Of a stretch of DNA of 64,000 bases, positions 26,974 through 35,840 are shown in pieces. A program made the position numbers and the translations under genes. Source of the stretch: Kibdelosporangium persicum (GTDB lineage Bacteria > Actinomycetota > Actinomycetes > Mycobacteriales > Pseudonocardiaceae); the NCBI RefSeq assembly GCF_013280595.1, contig NZ_JAAATY010000038.1:22258-86257 (forward strand), in the 5' to 3' direction. The notes under the pieces were generated by a model, which was given only the letters and a program-made list of their open reading frames with translations, was not told the DNA's origin and made no database searches. How positions within the stretch are numbered: position 1 is the stretch's first letter; every line of letters begins with the position of its first letter.

Positions 26974-27537
26974 TCAGATCAGGCCGGCCCGGACGGCATG
27001 GGCGACCGCGTGTGCGCGGTTGCGCACTTGCAGGCGGGTCATCAGGTCGTAGATGACGTTCTTGATCGTGTGTTCGGAACACGACAGCGACCGCGCGATC
27101 GCGGCGTTGCTGTGGCCGTCGGCGGTGAGCGCGAGCACCGCGGTCTGCCGGGCGGTGAGCGGCGAAAGACTGATCTGCGGCTGGGCGGTGCCCACCAGGC
27201 GGACCAGCACGTCGTGCGGCAGCCTGCCGTCGCCGTGGCGGGCTGCGTGCACCGCGGCGGTGAGCTGCGCCGGGGTTGTCCGGCCGGACTGGAGCATCAC
27301 CCGGGCACCGGCCCGCATCGCGCGCAACACTCCGGCAGGCGTGAACGTGTCGGCGATGATGAGCAGCAGATGTCCGGGACGGCACGCGTCGAGTGCGTCG
27401 TCGACTGTCCTGCCCGTCGCGACGAGCACCGTGTCCGGACCGGGTTCAGGTGTCAACGGGATCCCTGCCCGACGGAGGGCCGTGGCCATCCGTTCTCGCA
27501 TGGTCACGTCAGACGCGGTGAGGTGCACTGGCAGCAT
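26974..27537 (-). CDS. LuxR/NarL-type regulator with degenerate receiver
   Basis: 187 residues. C-terminal LuxR helix-turn-helix (LSPLTARQTAVLALTADGHSNAAIARSLSCSEHT and following). The N-terminal half keeps receiver-like length and the GARVMLQSG segment but shows no phosphoacceptor Asp at the expected strand end. ATG at 27537 follows AGAGG; a GTG at 27546 is also in frame. It starts 12 bases after the stop of its paralogue at 27550, and both end in the same RNRAHAVA-x-A-x-RAGL tail. Probably a phosphorylation-independent cluster activator, with ligand or partner unknown. Confidence 0.85.
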   Translation of the reverse strand: MLPVHLTASDVTMRERMATALRRAGIPLTPEPGPDTVLVATGRTVDDALDACRPGHLLLIIADTFTPAGVLRAMRAGARVMLQSGRTTPAQLTAAVHAARHGDGRLPHDVLVRLVGTAQPQISLSPLTARQTAVLALTADGHSNAAIARSLSCSEHTIKNVIYDLMTRLQVRNRAHAVAHAVRAGLI

Positions 27538-27549
27538 GATCTCCACCTC

Positions 27550-28155
27550 TCACAACAGTCCGGCGCGTAATGCGTATGCCACCGCGTGGGCCCGGTTGCG
27601 AAGCCGGTAGCGGTGGGTGATGTCGTGCACGACGCTCGTCACCGTTCGCGCCGAATAACACAGCGCTTTGGCGATTTCGTCGGTCTCGTGGCCATCGGCG
27701 ACCATGGTCAGGACCGCGCGTTCCCGTTCGCTCAGATTGGTCGTCCGCGCCGAGGAACGAGCGCTCGTGCCGTGCTCCAGCAAACCGTCGAGCATGTCCG
27801 GTGACACGGTGCAGTCGCCGCTCGCGGCGGCGAGCACGGCACGCGTGAGACGGGCCGCGCCCGCTTCACGACGGCGAAGCAGTCCACGCGCCCCGGCTGC
27901 GATCGCGTGCAGCGCCTCCGCCGGAGCCACGTCGGTGGCCACGAGGACCACCTCCGGCCGGTGGGCGGCGGCCCGGGTGGCCCGGACGAGGTCGAGGACT
28001 TCACCGCCGACATCGTCGACGATCACGACAGTGACGGCGGCGGCGTCGCGTGGCATGGCCACGGCGACGTCCGGGCAGCTGTTCAGGGCGCTGGTCGTCC
28101 CGGCCTCCAGGACCGGGTCCAGCGCCATGACGTTGACAGAGACCGGCTCACCCAT
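27550..28155 (-). CDS. LuxR/NarL-type regulator, paralogue of the next gene
   Basis: 201 residues. Response-regulator layout: weak receiver (VVIVDDVGGE keeps an Asp; VVLVATDVAP; GARGLLRRRE) and a C-terminal LuxR domain (LSERERAVLTMVADGHETDEIAKALCYSARTV). ATG at 28155 has a near-perfect AGGAGG seven bases upstream, so it is preferred over longer starts. First gene of the leftward unit that ends with the glycine NRPS and divergent from lanM. No sensor kinase is visible nearby. Confidence 0.87.
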   Translation of the reverse strand: MGEPVSVNVMALDPVLEAGTTSALNSCPDVAVAMPRDAAAVTVVIVDDVGGEVLDLVRATRAAAHRPEVVLVATDVAPAEALHAIAAGARGLLRRREAGAARLTRAVLAAASGDCTVSPDMLDGLLEHGTSARSSARTTNLSERERAVLTMVADGHETDEIAKALCYSARTVTSVVHDITHRYRLRNRAHAVAYALRAGLL

Positions 28156-28335
28156 CTCCAGACCTCCTTGATCGGCTGTCCTCATCGAAGTCCGGCATCA
28201 GCCGCGGCGCATGCGTGTGCTCCACTCAAATTCCCGATTCCCGCATCACCCGGTGGTTCACCGCTGCTCACGGCTCCGGCGAGTGGCCGCGGTGGCGACG
28301 GGCACCGGCGGCCGTGGGTGGAGCAGGCACGAATG

Positions 28336-28352
28336 TGAGTGGATTCCACTCA
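28336..28352. promoter_or_regulatory. Perfect palindrome upstream of lanM
   Basis: TGAGTGG-ATT-CCACTCA, two perfect 7-base arms 25 bases before the lanM start. A half-site CCACTCA recurs at 28222-28228, closer to the divergent regulator gene. The shared divergent promoter region and paired regulators make it a candidate LuxR operator. The binding protein is inferred. Confidence 0.55.
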
Positions 28353-28376
28353 TGACTGCCGGGTCCCGCGGCTGGC

Positions 28377-31300
28377 ATGTTGTGGGGCGTGACCACGAAC
28401 CGGACGGCTGCCGACAGGTTGGATGCGACCTGGTGGGTTCGAGGCGTGGCGCTGCACGAACGTGCCGTGGCGGAACCGCTTGCGGCCGGCACGGTGCACC
28501 AGGCGGACGGCAGCGAGCACACCTGGTTCGGCGCGCGGCTGGCCGATCTGGGGCTCGACGAGGCGAGTGCTCTGGCCCTGGCCACCGAGTCTCCGGACAG
28601 TGTCGCCGCCAGGATCACCCGGCCGGACTGGGCGGACTTCGCCGAGCAGGCACTGCGCAGAGCCGAGCCGCTGCCGCCGGTGACCCCGGTGTACCGCGAC
28701 TGGCAGGAGGCGTTCGCCGCCATACTCCGCCCATTCGTCGCCGTGGCCACCGATCGGGTGACCGCCGGGGTGAGTCCGGGACTGGCGGATCTCGACTCCG
28801 TCGCCGAGCAGTTCGCCGTCGAACTGGGCCGCGGACTGGCCGAGCTCGCGGCCCGGACGCTGGTGGCGGAGATGCACGAATCCCGCGGACGGCTGATCGG
28901 CGGAGACAGCCGTGCGCGCTTCGCCGACTTCGTCCGGCGGACGGCCGATCCGGCCGGTCTCGCGGCGTTGCTCGGCAAGTACCCCGTGCTCAGCAGGTTG
29001 CTCGGCCAGACGAGCCGGTTCGCCGCCGATGCCCGGATCGAGTTGCTCGGCCGGTTCTCGGGCGATCGCCCCGAGATCGTCGAGCTGCTGCTGCACGGCA
29101 GCGATCCCGGTCCGCTCGCGATGATCGAGACCGGCCGGGGGGACATCCATCAGCGCGGCCGTTCGGTGGCGTTCCTGTCGTTCGCCGGCGGTGAGCGGGT
29201 CGTCTACAAACCCCGTGACCTACGGGCACACGTCTGGTTCAACGCCGCTGTCGCCTCGCTGAACCGGATGGTGGCCCAGCTCGGCCTGCGGACTGCGGCG
29301 GTCGTGGCCAAACCGGGCTACGGCTGGGTCGAGTTCGTGACCGCACGCCCGCTGGCGGATCTCGCCGAAGCCGACTTCTTCTACCGCCGCCAAGGCGCCC
29401 TGCTCGCGCTCCTGCACGCGACGTCCGCGTCGGACATCCACTACCAGAACCTGATCGCGTGCGGTGACCAGCCGATGCTGGTGGACGTCGAAACGCTGTT
29501 GCAGCCCGTCCTGCCGGGGCCTGCGGGCCAGGCGGCGGATCCCGCGGCGCAGGTCCTGGCCACCTCGGTGTACCGCACCGCGTTGCTGCCGATGATCGTG
29601 GTGGGTGAGCACGGCGCGGTCGACATGTCAGGCCTGGGCGGGGACCGGGGAACAGACTCGCCGGGCAGCAAAGTGGGCTGGCAGTTCCCGGCGACCGACC
29701 GCATGCGCCCGGTCCGCGAGCCGGTGCGGTTCACCGGTGCGTCGAACCGTCCCCGGTTCGGCGACCGGGACCTCGAACCGTGCGACTACGAACAGGCGCT
29801 CATCCACGGATTCCGGCTCGGCTACGACGCGATCATGGCCCACGGCGCGGAACTCACCGACCTCGTCGCGGAGACCGCGGGCATGGACGTTCGCGTCCTC
29901 GTGCGTCCCACCCACGGCTACGTGGCCCTGCTGGAGGAGTCCACCCGGCCGGACCTGCTCACCGACGCACTCGCCCGTGACCGCGTGTTCGACCTGCTGT
30001 GGACGGAGTCGGCCGGGTTTCCGCTGCGCCGCAGGCTGTCCCGGCATGAACTGGTGGATCTGTGGGCGGGTGACGTGCCGCTGTTCACCGCGCGGCCGGA
30101 TCGGCGGGACCTGTGGACGTCGGACGGCGTGCCCGAGCCGGACGTGCTCGGCGAGACGGTGCTGGACCAGGTTCGCGCCAAGATCAACGGCTACAGCGCG
30201 GCGGACCGGCACGACCAGGAGTGGATCATTTCGGCCACGCTGGCCACCAGGCGGCCGATCGAGGGGCACGTCAGCACCGTGCCGGTGCCTGGCCCGATCA
30301 AGCTCACCGCGGCGCAGCCGGAAAGGCTGCTCGCCGTGGCCTGCGGCATCGCCGACCAGATCGTCGCGAGGAGCGCGGCCGTGGGCGACCGCGTCAACTG
30401 GCTCGGCCTGGAACCCGTCGACGACCGGCAGTGGTTGCTGCTGCCCATGGGGGCGGGGCTGGCCAACGGGTACACCGGCGTCGCGTTGTTCCTGGCGCAA
30501 CTGGCCGACCTGACCCATGTCGCCCACTACGGCGATGTGGCGGCCCGGGCCGTCACGGGGATGGCGCCGCTGTTCGACGTTCTGGCCACTCAGCCCGCAC
30601 TCGTGGCGGCGGTCGGTCCCGGCGGGTACCACGGGTTCGGAGGCATCGCGTACGCGCTCGCGCGGATGGCGACTTCGTTGTCGAGCAGCGAGCTGGGGCA
30701 CCTGGCGGAGTCCGCCGTGGACCTTGCCGAGGTGGCGGCCGGTGGCGCCACCGGATGGGCGCACGGTGTCGCGGGGTGTCTGGCGGCGATGATCGCGGTG
30801 CACGCCGAACTGGGCATGCCGTCGGCGGCGCGACTGGCGGAGATCTGTGCGGACCGGCTGCTGCGGGATGTGGGGCGGGATGTGGCCGGTGCTCGCGGCT
30901 TCACCGACGGCAGTGCCGGGATCGGCTTGGCGCTGACGAGATTCGGTGACACCGACGCGGCCCACGCCCGGGCCGGCCGGGAGATCCTGGCCGCGTCCGC
31001 GCACCACGACCACGACGGCTGGTGTTCCGGCCGGGCCGGACTCCTGGCCGCGCGATCGCCCTTGATGGACGAAATCGAACTGGAGCGTGCCGTGCGGCAC
31101 TTCGCCGAGCGTCGAGTGCTGCGCGACCTCAGCCTGTGCCACGGCGAACTGGGCATCACCGAGGCGCTGACGGTGATGGCCGAGCGCCAGCCCGCGGCGG
31201 TGCCTGCCCTGCGCGGCCGGGCCGGGCTGGTGCTCGACGCGGTGAACCGCTACGGCGTGTTCTGCGGGACACCCAACGGTGTGATCACCCCTGGACTGCT

Positions 31301-31400
31301 CACCGGGCTGGCCGGAATCGGGTACGGGCTGCTGAGGCTCGGCTTTCCCGACCGGGTTCCGTCGGTGCTGTTGCTGGAACCCACGCCCGCGAAGAAGTGA
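28377..31400 (+). CDS. lanM: Class II lanthipeptide synthetase LanM
   Basis: 1007 residues, bifunctional dehydratase-cyclase. N-terminal dehydratase domain (about residues 60-640): GERVVYKPRDLRAHVWFN, the SDIHYQNL site and LVDVETLLQP, all typical of LanM kinase/lyase domains. C-terminal LanC domain with GWAHGVAGC, FTDGSAGIG, Cys883 in GWCSG and Cys921-His922 in CHGELG, giving the three zinc ligands. It phosphorylates and eliminates Ser/Thr, then closes thioether rings. Start ATG 28377 or GTG 28389; neither has a clear ribosome site. The candidate precursor starts 38 bases downstream. Confidence 0.95.
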   Translation: MLWGVTTNRTAADRLDATWWVRGVALHERAVAEPLAAGTVHQADGSEHTWFGARLADLGLDEASALALATESPDSVAARITRPDWADFAEQALRRAEPLPPVTPVYRDWQEAFAAILRPFVAVATDRVTAGVSPGLADLDSVAEQFAVELGRGLAELAARTLVAEMHESRGRLIGGDSRARFADFVRRTADPAGLAALLGKYPVLSRLLGQTSRFAADARIELLGRFSGDRPEIVELLLHGSDPGPLAMIETGRGDIHQRGRSVAFLSFAGGERVVYKPRDLRAHVWFNAAVASLNRMVAQLGLRTAAVVAKPGYGWVEFVTARPLADLAEADFFYRRQGALLALLHATSASDIHYQNLIACGDQPMLVDVETLLQPVLPGPAGQAADPAAQVLATSVYRTALLPMIVVGEHGAVDMSGLGGDRGTDSPGSKVGWQFPATDRMRPVREPVRFTGASNRPRFGDRDLEPCDYEQALIHGFRLGYDAIMAHGAELTDLVAETAGMDVRVLVRPTHGYVALLEESTRPDLLTDALARDRVFDLLWTESAGFPLRRRLSRHELVDLWAGDVPLFTARPDRRDLWTSDGVPEPDVLGETVLDQVRAKINGYSAADRHDQEWIISATLATRRPIEGHVSTVPVPGPIKLTAAQPERLLAVACGIADQIVARSAAVGDRVNWLGLEPVDDRQWLLLPMGAGLANGYTGVALFLAQLADLTHVAHYGDVAARAVTGMAPLFDVLATQPALVAAVGPGGYHGFGGIAYALARMATSLSSSELGHLAESAVDLAEVAAGGATGWAHGVAGCLAAMIAVHAELGMPSAARLAEICADRLLRDVGRDVAGARGFTDGSAGIGLALTRFGDTDAAHARAGREILAASAHHDHDGWCSGRAGLLAARSPLMDEIELERAVRHFAERRVLRDLSLCHGELGITEALTVMAERQPAAVPALRGRAGLVLDAVNRYGVFCGTPNGVITPGLLTGLAGIGYGLLRLGFPDRVPSVLLLEPTPAKK

Positions 31401-31438
31401 ACAACGCAATCACACCACCAGAGAACAGGGAGAGACGA

Positions 31439-31678
31439 ATGTCGACCACCCCCGAGGAACTGGCCGAGTCCGGTGACCCTGAGGACCAGCCACAGGCGGT
31501 CGGTCCGATGGACCGCCTGAAGCTCCTGCCGATGACAACGCCGTTCGGATTACGGGCGGCGGTTCTCGCGGGACTGGTCATCTCGGCGGGTGTCGCCGCT
31601 TCCGGAGGGGCCGGGGTCTTCGAGGACCCGGCCGCCGCGGTGGCCACAACGCCGATATGCAGCGTCAGTCACCACTGA
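31439..31678 (+). CDS. Candidate LanM precursor peptide with membrane-like segment
   Basis: 79 residues; ATG 31439 after AGGGAGAG. Acidic N-terminal half (residues 5-18), then MDRLKLLPM, an uninterrupted small/hydrophobic stretch (about 37-60) and a short tail ending ATTPICSVSHH. The only Cys (74) sits in T71-P-I-C74, the spacing of a small TPxC thioether ring such as nisin ring B. Ser75 and Ser77 and Thr70 could be dehydrated. Position right after lanM supports a substrate role. Oddities: no double-Gly or obvious leader cleavage site in the usual place, and a helix that could span a membrane. It could instead be a small membrane or immunity peptide. Confidence 0.72.
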   Translation: MSTTPEELAESGDPEDQPQAVGPMDRLKLLPMTTPFGLRAAVLAGLVISAGVAASGGAGVFEDPAAAVATTPICSVSHH

Positions 31679-31697
31679 GAAATCAAGCGCTGACACC

Positions 31698-31735
31698 GTT
31701 TCCGGCAACCGGCCAATGGACCGGTTGTCGGAAAC
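31698..31735 (+). terminator. Terminator hairpin after lanM operon
   Basis: 15-base-pair stem (31698-31712 with 31721-31735) with one G-T wobble and an 8-base loop, between the precursor stop and the GTG of the regulator 18 bases further on. Confidence 0.8.
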
Positions 31736-31753
31736 TAAGCTAATGTCGGAAAA

Positions 31754-34666
31754 GTGGGGCAACGGTCGTCTGTCATAGTCGGGCGGGATGGCGAACTGCG
31801 CACCATGAGGAAGCTGCTGGACTCGGCACGCGGTGGGCGTGGGGCCGCGGTCTTCCTCGTCGGTGAGGGTGGCATCGGAAAGTCGCGGCTCGCCGCGACG
31901 GCCGCCGATCTCGGCTTCGCCGCCGACATGAGACTGTTGCGTGGCCGGGGGAGCGCGATCGGCCCGCCCGCGCCGTTCCGGTCGTTGACCGAGGCGTTGC
32001 TGTCGTTGACCCGGCTGGACAGTCCGGTCGACGTGGACGCGCTCGGCCCGTACCGGCCGGTCCTCGGCCGCCTGATCCCGGACTGGGGACCGCCGGTCAC
32101 CGACCACGACGACGGTTCGCTGGTCATCCTGGCCGAGGCGGTGCTGCGGCTGATCGGCCTGGCCGGCCGGCGCAACGGCTGTCTGGTGACGCTCGAGGAC
32201 ATGCACGACGCCGATCCGGAAACCCTCGCCGTGGTCGACTACCTGACCGACAACATCGGCAGGCAGCCGACCGTCCTGCTCGGCACCGTCAGGGCCGATC
32301 CGGGTCCGGCACTGACCCTTGCCCAGTCGGCGGCCCGGCGCGGCGCCGCTGTGCTGATGGAGCTGGACCGGCTCGGCAAACCCGAGGTGTGCAGGCTGGC
32401 CGCCTCGTGCCTCGGCGTCGGACAGCAGGACGTGTCACCGGACGCCACCGACCTGTTGTGGGCCGGCAGCGCCGGAAACCCCTTTCTGGTCGAGGAAGTA
32501 CTCGGCGGGATGGTGGACGGTGGCCTGCTGGTGGCCCAGGACGGACGCTGGCAGTTGTGCGACACCACGCCGGCCACCGCGCCGCCGACATTCGTGCGGA
32601 GCGTCGCCCGGCGCGTCGAGCAGTTGGATCCTCGGACGCGTGAGCTGGTTTCGGCGGCCGCCGTGCTGGGCCCGCGGTTCCCGCTCGCGTTGATGCGGGA
32701 GGTCACCGGCCTGTCGTACCGGGACCTGCTCAGTCACCTGCATACCGACCGCGCGGCGCAGTTGATCGTCTCCGACGACCAGGCGCCTGGCTGGTACGGC
32801 TTCCAGCACCAGCTGATCGTGGAAGCCGTGCTGAGCCTGCTCACCCCGGCCGACCGGGCACGGCTGTCGGCCCAGGTCGCGGACGCGGTGGAGGCGGTCT
32901 ACCCGGGACTTCCCGGTGAATGGTGCCAGGCGTGCGCCGCCCTGCGCCTGGACGCCGGTGACATCGTGGCAGCCGGGCGGCTGTTCCTCGAATCCGGCCG
33001 GCGTGCGCTCAACCAGGGCGCCGCCGATTCGGCTGTCGCCTTGCTCGACCGGGCCTGGGAGTTGCTCGCGCACGAGGACGGCGCCACCCGCGCCGACGTG
33101 CTGGAGACCCTGCTCTACGCGCTCGCCGAAGCGGGGCAGATCGACCGGGCGTTCAATTCGGTCACCTCGCTCGACCAGGCCGGCAGTGGCCTCGACCGGC
33201 AGCGGCGGGCCCGGCTGCGCACCCGGCTCGCGTGGGCTGCCCACGTCGCCGGGAGATACGCCGACGGCGTGGCCCAGGTCGACGCTGCCCGGGCTTTGCT
33301 CGGCCCGGACGCCAGTCCGGCCGACTCCGCACCGATAGATGTCGTCGACGCCTACCTCGCGGTGGATCAACCCGGGCCGGAACAACTGCGGAAGGCCGAA
33401 TCGCTGGCGCGTCGTGCGGCGACCGTGGCGCAGACGGCGGACCTGCCCGTTGTCGCCTGCCAGGCCTGGCAGCTGCTGGGTGCCCTCGTCCGGCCGCGTG
33501 ACCCGGTCCAGGCGTCCAGCTGCCTGGAACGCAGCAGGGCCGTCGCGGTCCAGTACGACCTGCCGATCTGGGAGATCCACGCCCTCGCCCGGCTGGGCAA
33601 CGACGACGCGATGCACGACGGCAGTCTCGACCGGTTGACCGAGGCCAGGCGGCAGGCATCCCGGATCGGCGCCGTGACCGCCCGGTACCACGCGGACTCC
33701 AGCACGGCACTCCAGATCATCCTGCGTGGCGACTTCGACGCCGCCGAGGCGCTGATCGACGACGTGCTCACCGCCACGACCCGGCTGGGACTGAGAGAAC
33801 CCGCGCGGTACGTTCGCCTGCTGCGGGTCGTGCTCGCCGGGCATCGCGGCCAAAGCCAGGAGATGACGCACGCACTCGCCGATTTCCGTGAGCGGGAGGG
33901 TGATCTGATCCAGCACGCGCCGCGGATACACGGTCTCGCGAAGGCTACCTGCGCTCTGCTGGAGGAAGACCGCTCCCGCGCGATGGCCGAGTTGGCCATG
34001 GCGATGCGATACGAGGCGGCGAACCCGACGATCTACGCCTATGCCGGGCGGTACGGCGTGCAACTGTTGCTGCGGATCCTGTCCGGAGACATGGACTGGG
34101 AGGCGTACGAGGAGATCACCGCTGATCCGGGCAGTCGCTTCCGGTGGGACCGGCAGTTCGCGACGTTCGGGCGAGCGGTGCTGGCCGGTCGATCGGGGCA
34201 GCACGCGGAGGCGGCCGCGGCCGTCGACGAGGCCATGTCCGTAGGAGCGCCGTACGCCATGGGAAAGCACCTCGGCCTGCGGCTCGTCGGTGAGGCCGCG
34301 CTGGCCGACGGCTGGGGCACACCCGTGGAATGGCTTCGTACGGCCGAAGAGTACTTCCACAGCGCGGATATTCCGGCAGTGGCCGGTGCGTGCCGGGCGC
34401 TGCTGCGGAGCGCGGGCGCGCGGGTCGCCCAGCGTCGCAACGGTGCCGGCGAGATACCTGCCGTCTTACGGGCAGACGGCGTGACGGTTCGCGAGTACGA
34501 GGTTCTGCGACTGCTCGTGCACAGGCTCGGCAACCGCGAGATCGCCGACCAGTTGCACCTGTCGCCGCGCACGGTCGAGCGGCACATCTCCAGCCTCCTC
34601 ACCAAAACCGGCCTGCCCAACCGCAAGGCTCTCGGCGAGCTCGCCGCCACCGTCGTCCCGTCGTGA
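31754..34666 (+). CDS. LAL-family (large ATP-binding LuxR) transcriptional regulator
   Basis: 970 residues. N-terminal AAA/NACHT-like ATPase with Walker A GEGGIGKSRL (about 37) and LVTLEDMHDADPETLAVVDYL as Walker B region; a long helical TPR-like middle; C-terminal LuxR domain (VTVREYEVLRLLVHRLGNREIADQLHLSPRTVERHI and on). LAL regulators often act as pathway-specific activators of actinomycete gene clusters. GTG start at 31754; spacing from the hairpin suggests its own promoter inside 31713-31750. It sits between the two lanthipeptide systems and could control either. Confidence 0.92.
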   Translation: MGQRSSVIVGRDGELRTMRKLLDSARGGRGAAVFLVGEGGIGKSRLAATAADLGFAADMRLLRGRGSAIGPPAPFRSLTEALLSLTRLDSPVDVDALGPYRPVLGRLIPDWGPPVTDHDDGSLVILAEAVLRLIGLAGRRNGCLVTLEDMHDADPETLAVVDYLTDNIGRQPTVLLGTVRADPGPALTLAQSAARRGAAVLMELDRLGKPEVCRLAASCLGVGQQDVSPDATDLLWAGSAGNPFLVEEVLGGMVDGGLLVAQDGRWQLCDTTPATAPPTFVRSVARRVEQLDPRTRELVSAAAVLGPRFPLALMREVTGLSYRDLLSHLHTDRAAQLIVSDDQAPGWYGFQHQLIVEAVLSLLTPADRARLSAQVADAVEAVYPGLPGEWCQACAALRLDAGDIVAAGRLFLESGRRALNQGAADSAVALLDRAWELLAHEDGATRADVLETLLYALAEAGQIDRAFNSVTSLDQAGSGLDRQRRARLRTRLAWAAHVAGRYADGVAQVDAARALLGPDASPADSAPIDVVDAYLAVDQPGPEQLRKAESLARRAATVAQTADLPVVACQAWQLLGALVRPRDPVQASSCLERSRAVAVQYDLPIWEIHALARLGNDDAMHDGSLDRLTEARRQASRIGAVTARYHADSSTALQIILRGDFDAAEALIDDVLTATTRLGLREPARYVRLLRVVLAGHRGQSQEMTHALADFREREGDLIQHAPRIHGLAKATCALLEEDRSRAMAELAMAMRYEAANPTIYAYAGRYGVQLLLRILSGDMDWEAYEEITADPGSRFRWDRQFATFGRAVLAGRSGQHAEAAAAVDEAMSVGAPYAMGKHLGLRLVGEAALADGWGTPVEWLRTAEEYFHSADIPAVAGACRALLRSAGARVAQRRNGAGEIPAVLRADGVTVREYEVLRLLVHRLGNREIADQLHLSPRTVERHISSLLTKTGLPNRKALGELAATVVPS

Positions 34667-34877
34667 CATTCCGTCGAACTGTCCGATCGGCATTCCGCTG
34701 GTGTCCTGAATAGACAAGCCGGTGCGCTGAGCCGAACGTTCCCCGGGTGAGCACAAGGGAACCCACGGCACGGCCGGCCGCCCTCATCGCTGCGTGAAAC
34801 ACTCTGTGCGCCAGGCATTCCGTCCGGAATCGTTGCCGTCGGCACCACGAGGACCGAGGCACACGGCGGGAGTTGTG

Positions 34878-35840
34878 ATGGGGACACACGCAGAGCGCGC
34901 GGACATCGAAGATGTCGCGCTCGCCGCGCCCCTGCCCGTGGGTGCCGGCCTCGTGCCCGTGCGGCGATTTCTCCTTGACTGCGCGGACTCGGCCGGTGGG
35001 ACGCTGACGGACGAGCAAAGGGTGTTCCTGCGAGCCGGGCGGCAGGCGCTGCTCACCGGATCAGGATGGGTCCAGTATGGACTGTCCTTGGCCGGGTGCC
35101 GCCCCGCTCCTTCGCTGTACGCCGCGTTGGGCGACCTCGCGACCACTGTGTTGCACGGTGGCCAGGCCACCCAGTTCGCTTTCGTGCACAAGCCGCCAGG
35201 TCTCCGGATTCGCTTCGAGCCCGCGCCGGGCGAGCGGGACGAACTGCGCGGCCAGGTGCGTGCCGCCTGTGAGCGCTGGCAGCGGGACAACCTCGTGGGC
35301 ACTGTGACCGAGCCGTGCTATGAGCCCGAGACTGCTCTGTTCGGTGGGCCCGCCTCGCTGACCCACGTCCATCGTCTGTTCACTACGGACTCCCTCTTCT
35401 GGCTGGAGTGCCACGCCGCCCCCGGTGAGCCCGCGTGGGCGCGTTCGCTGCCGGTACTGGCCGAGTTGTTCGCGGGCTTGGGTGTGGTGGGCTGGGAGGA
35501 CCTGGACGTCTGGGACCGTGTCCGGGTCCAGTGCCGCCGCGGGTTGCCGTCCGAGGTGACCGGATCTGCGGCCTTCCGCCACGCCGCGGATGGTGTGCGC
35601 GCGGCCTGGGCACAGAGTCGCGAGAGTGCCGGCCATCTCGGGGTACGCGCCTTGGCGGACACGTGGCGCCGCGAGTACTTAGACACCGGTGAGGCGTGGC
35701 TGGGACCGCGGGAGGCCGCGGCGCTGGTGACGATCTTCCACTGGAACCGTGGCGGGCTCGACCCGCTGCGCCAGGGGTTACTGACAGAGGCGTTGGCTGA
35801 CCGCGCGGCAGCGCTCGGAATCCCGGCTGTCCGGTCATGA
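34878..35840 (+). CDS. Split LanB: SpaB_C-type glutamate-elimination protein
   Basis: 320 residues. Matches the C-terminal elimination domain of class I lanthipeptide/thiopeptide dehydratases (thiopeptide-type bacteriocin biosynthesis family): W-VQYGLSLAG opening, FVHKPPGLRIRF, and C-terminal DRAAALGIP. In split dehydratases it removes glutamate from glutamylated Ser/Thr to give Dha/Dhb. ATG 34878 follows GGGAG; a start at 34794 lacks one. Overlaps the glutamylation-domain gene by four bases (ATGA), so the two halves are likely made together. Confidence 0.88.
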   Translation: MGTHAERADIEDVALAAPLPVGAGLVPVRRFLLDCADSAGGTLTDEQRVFLRAGRQALLTGSGWVQYGLSLAGCRPAPSLYAALGDLATTVLHGGQATQFAFVHKPPGLRIRFEPAPGERDELRGQVRAACERWQRDNLVGTVTEPCYEPETALFGGPASLTHVHRLFTTDSLFWLECHAAPGEPAWARSLPVLAELFAGLGVVGWEDLDVWDRVRVQCRRGLPSEVTGSAAFRHAADGVRAAWAQSRESAGHLGVRALADTWRREYLDTGEAWLGPREAAALVTIFHWNRGGLDPLRQGLLTEALADRAAALGIPAVRS

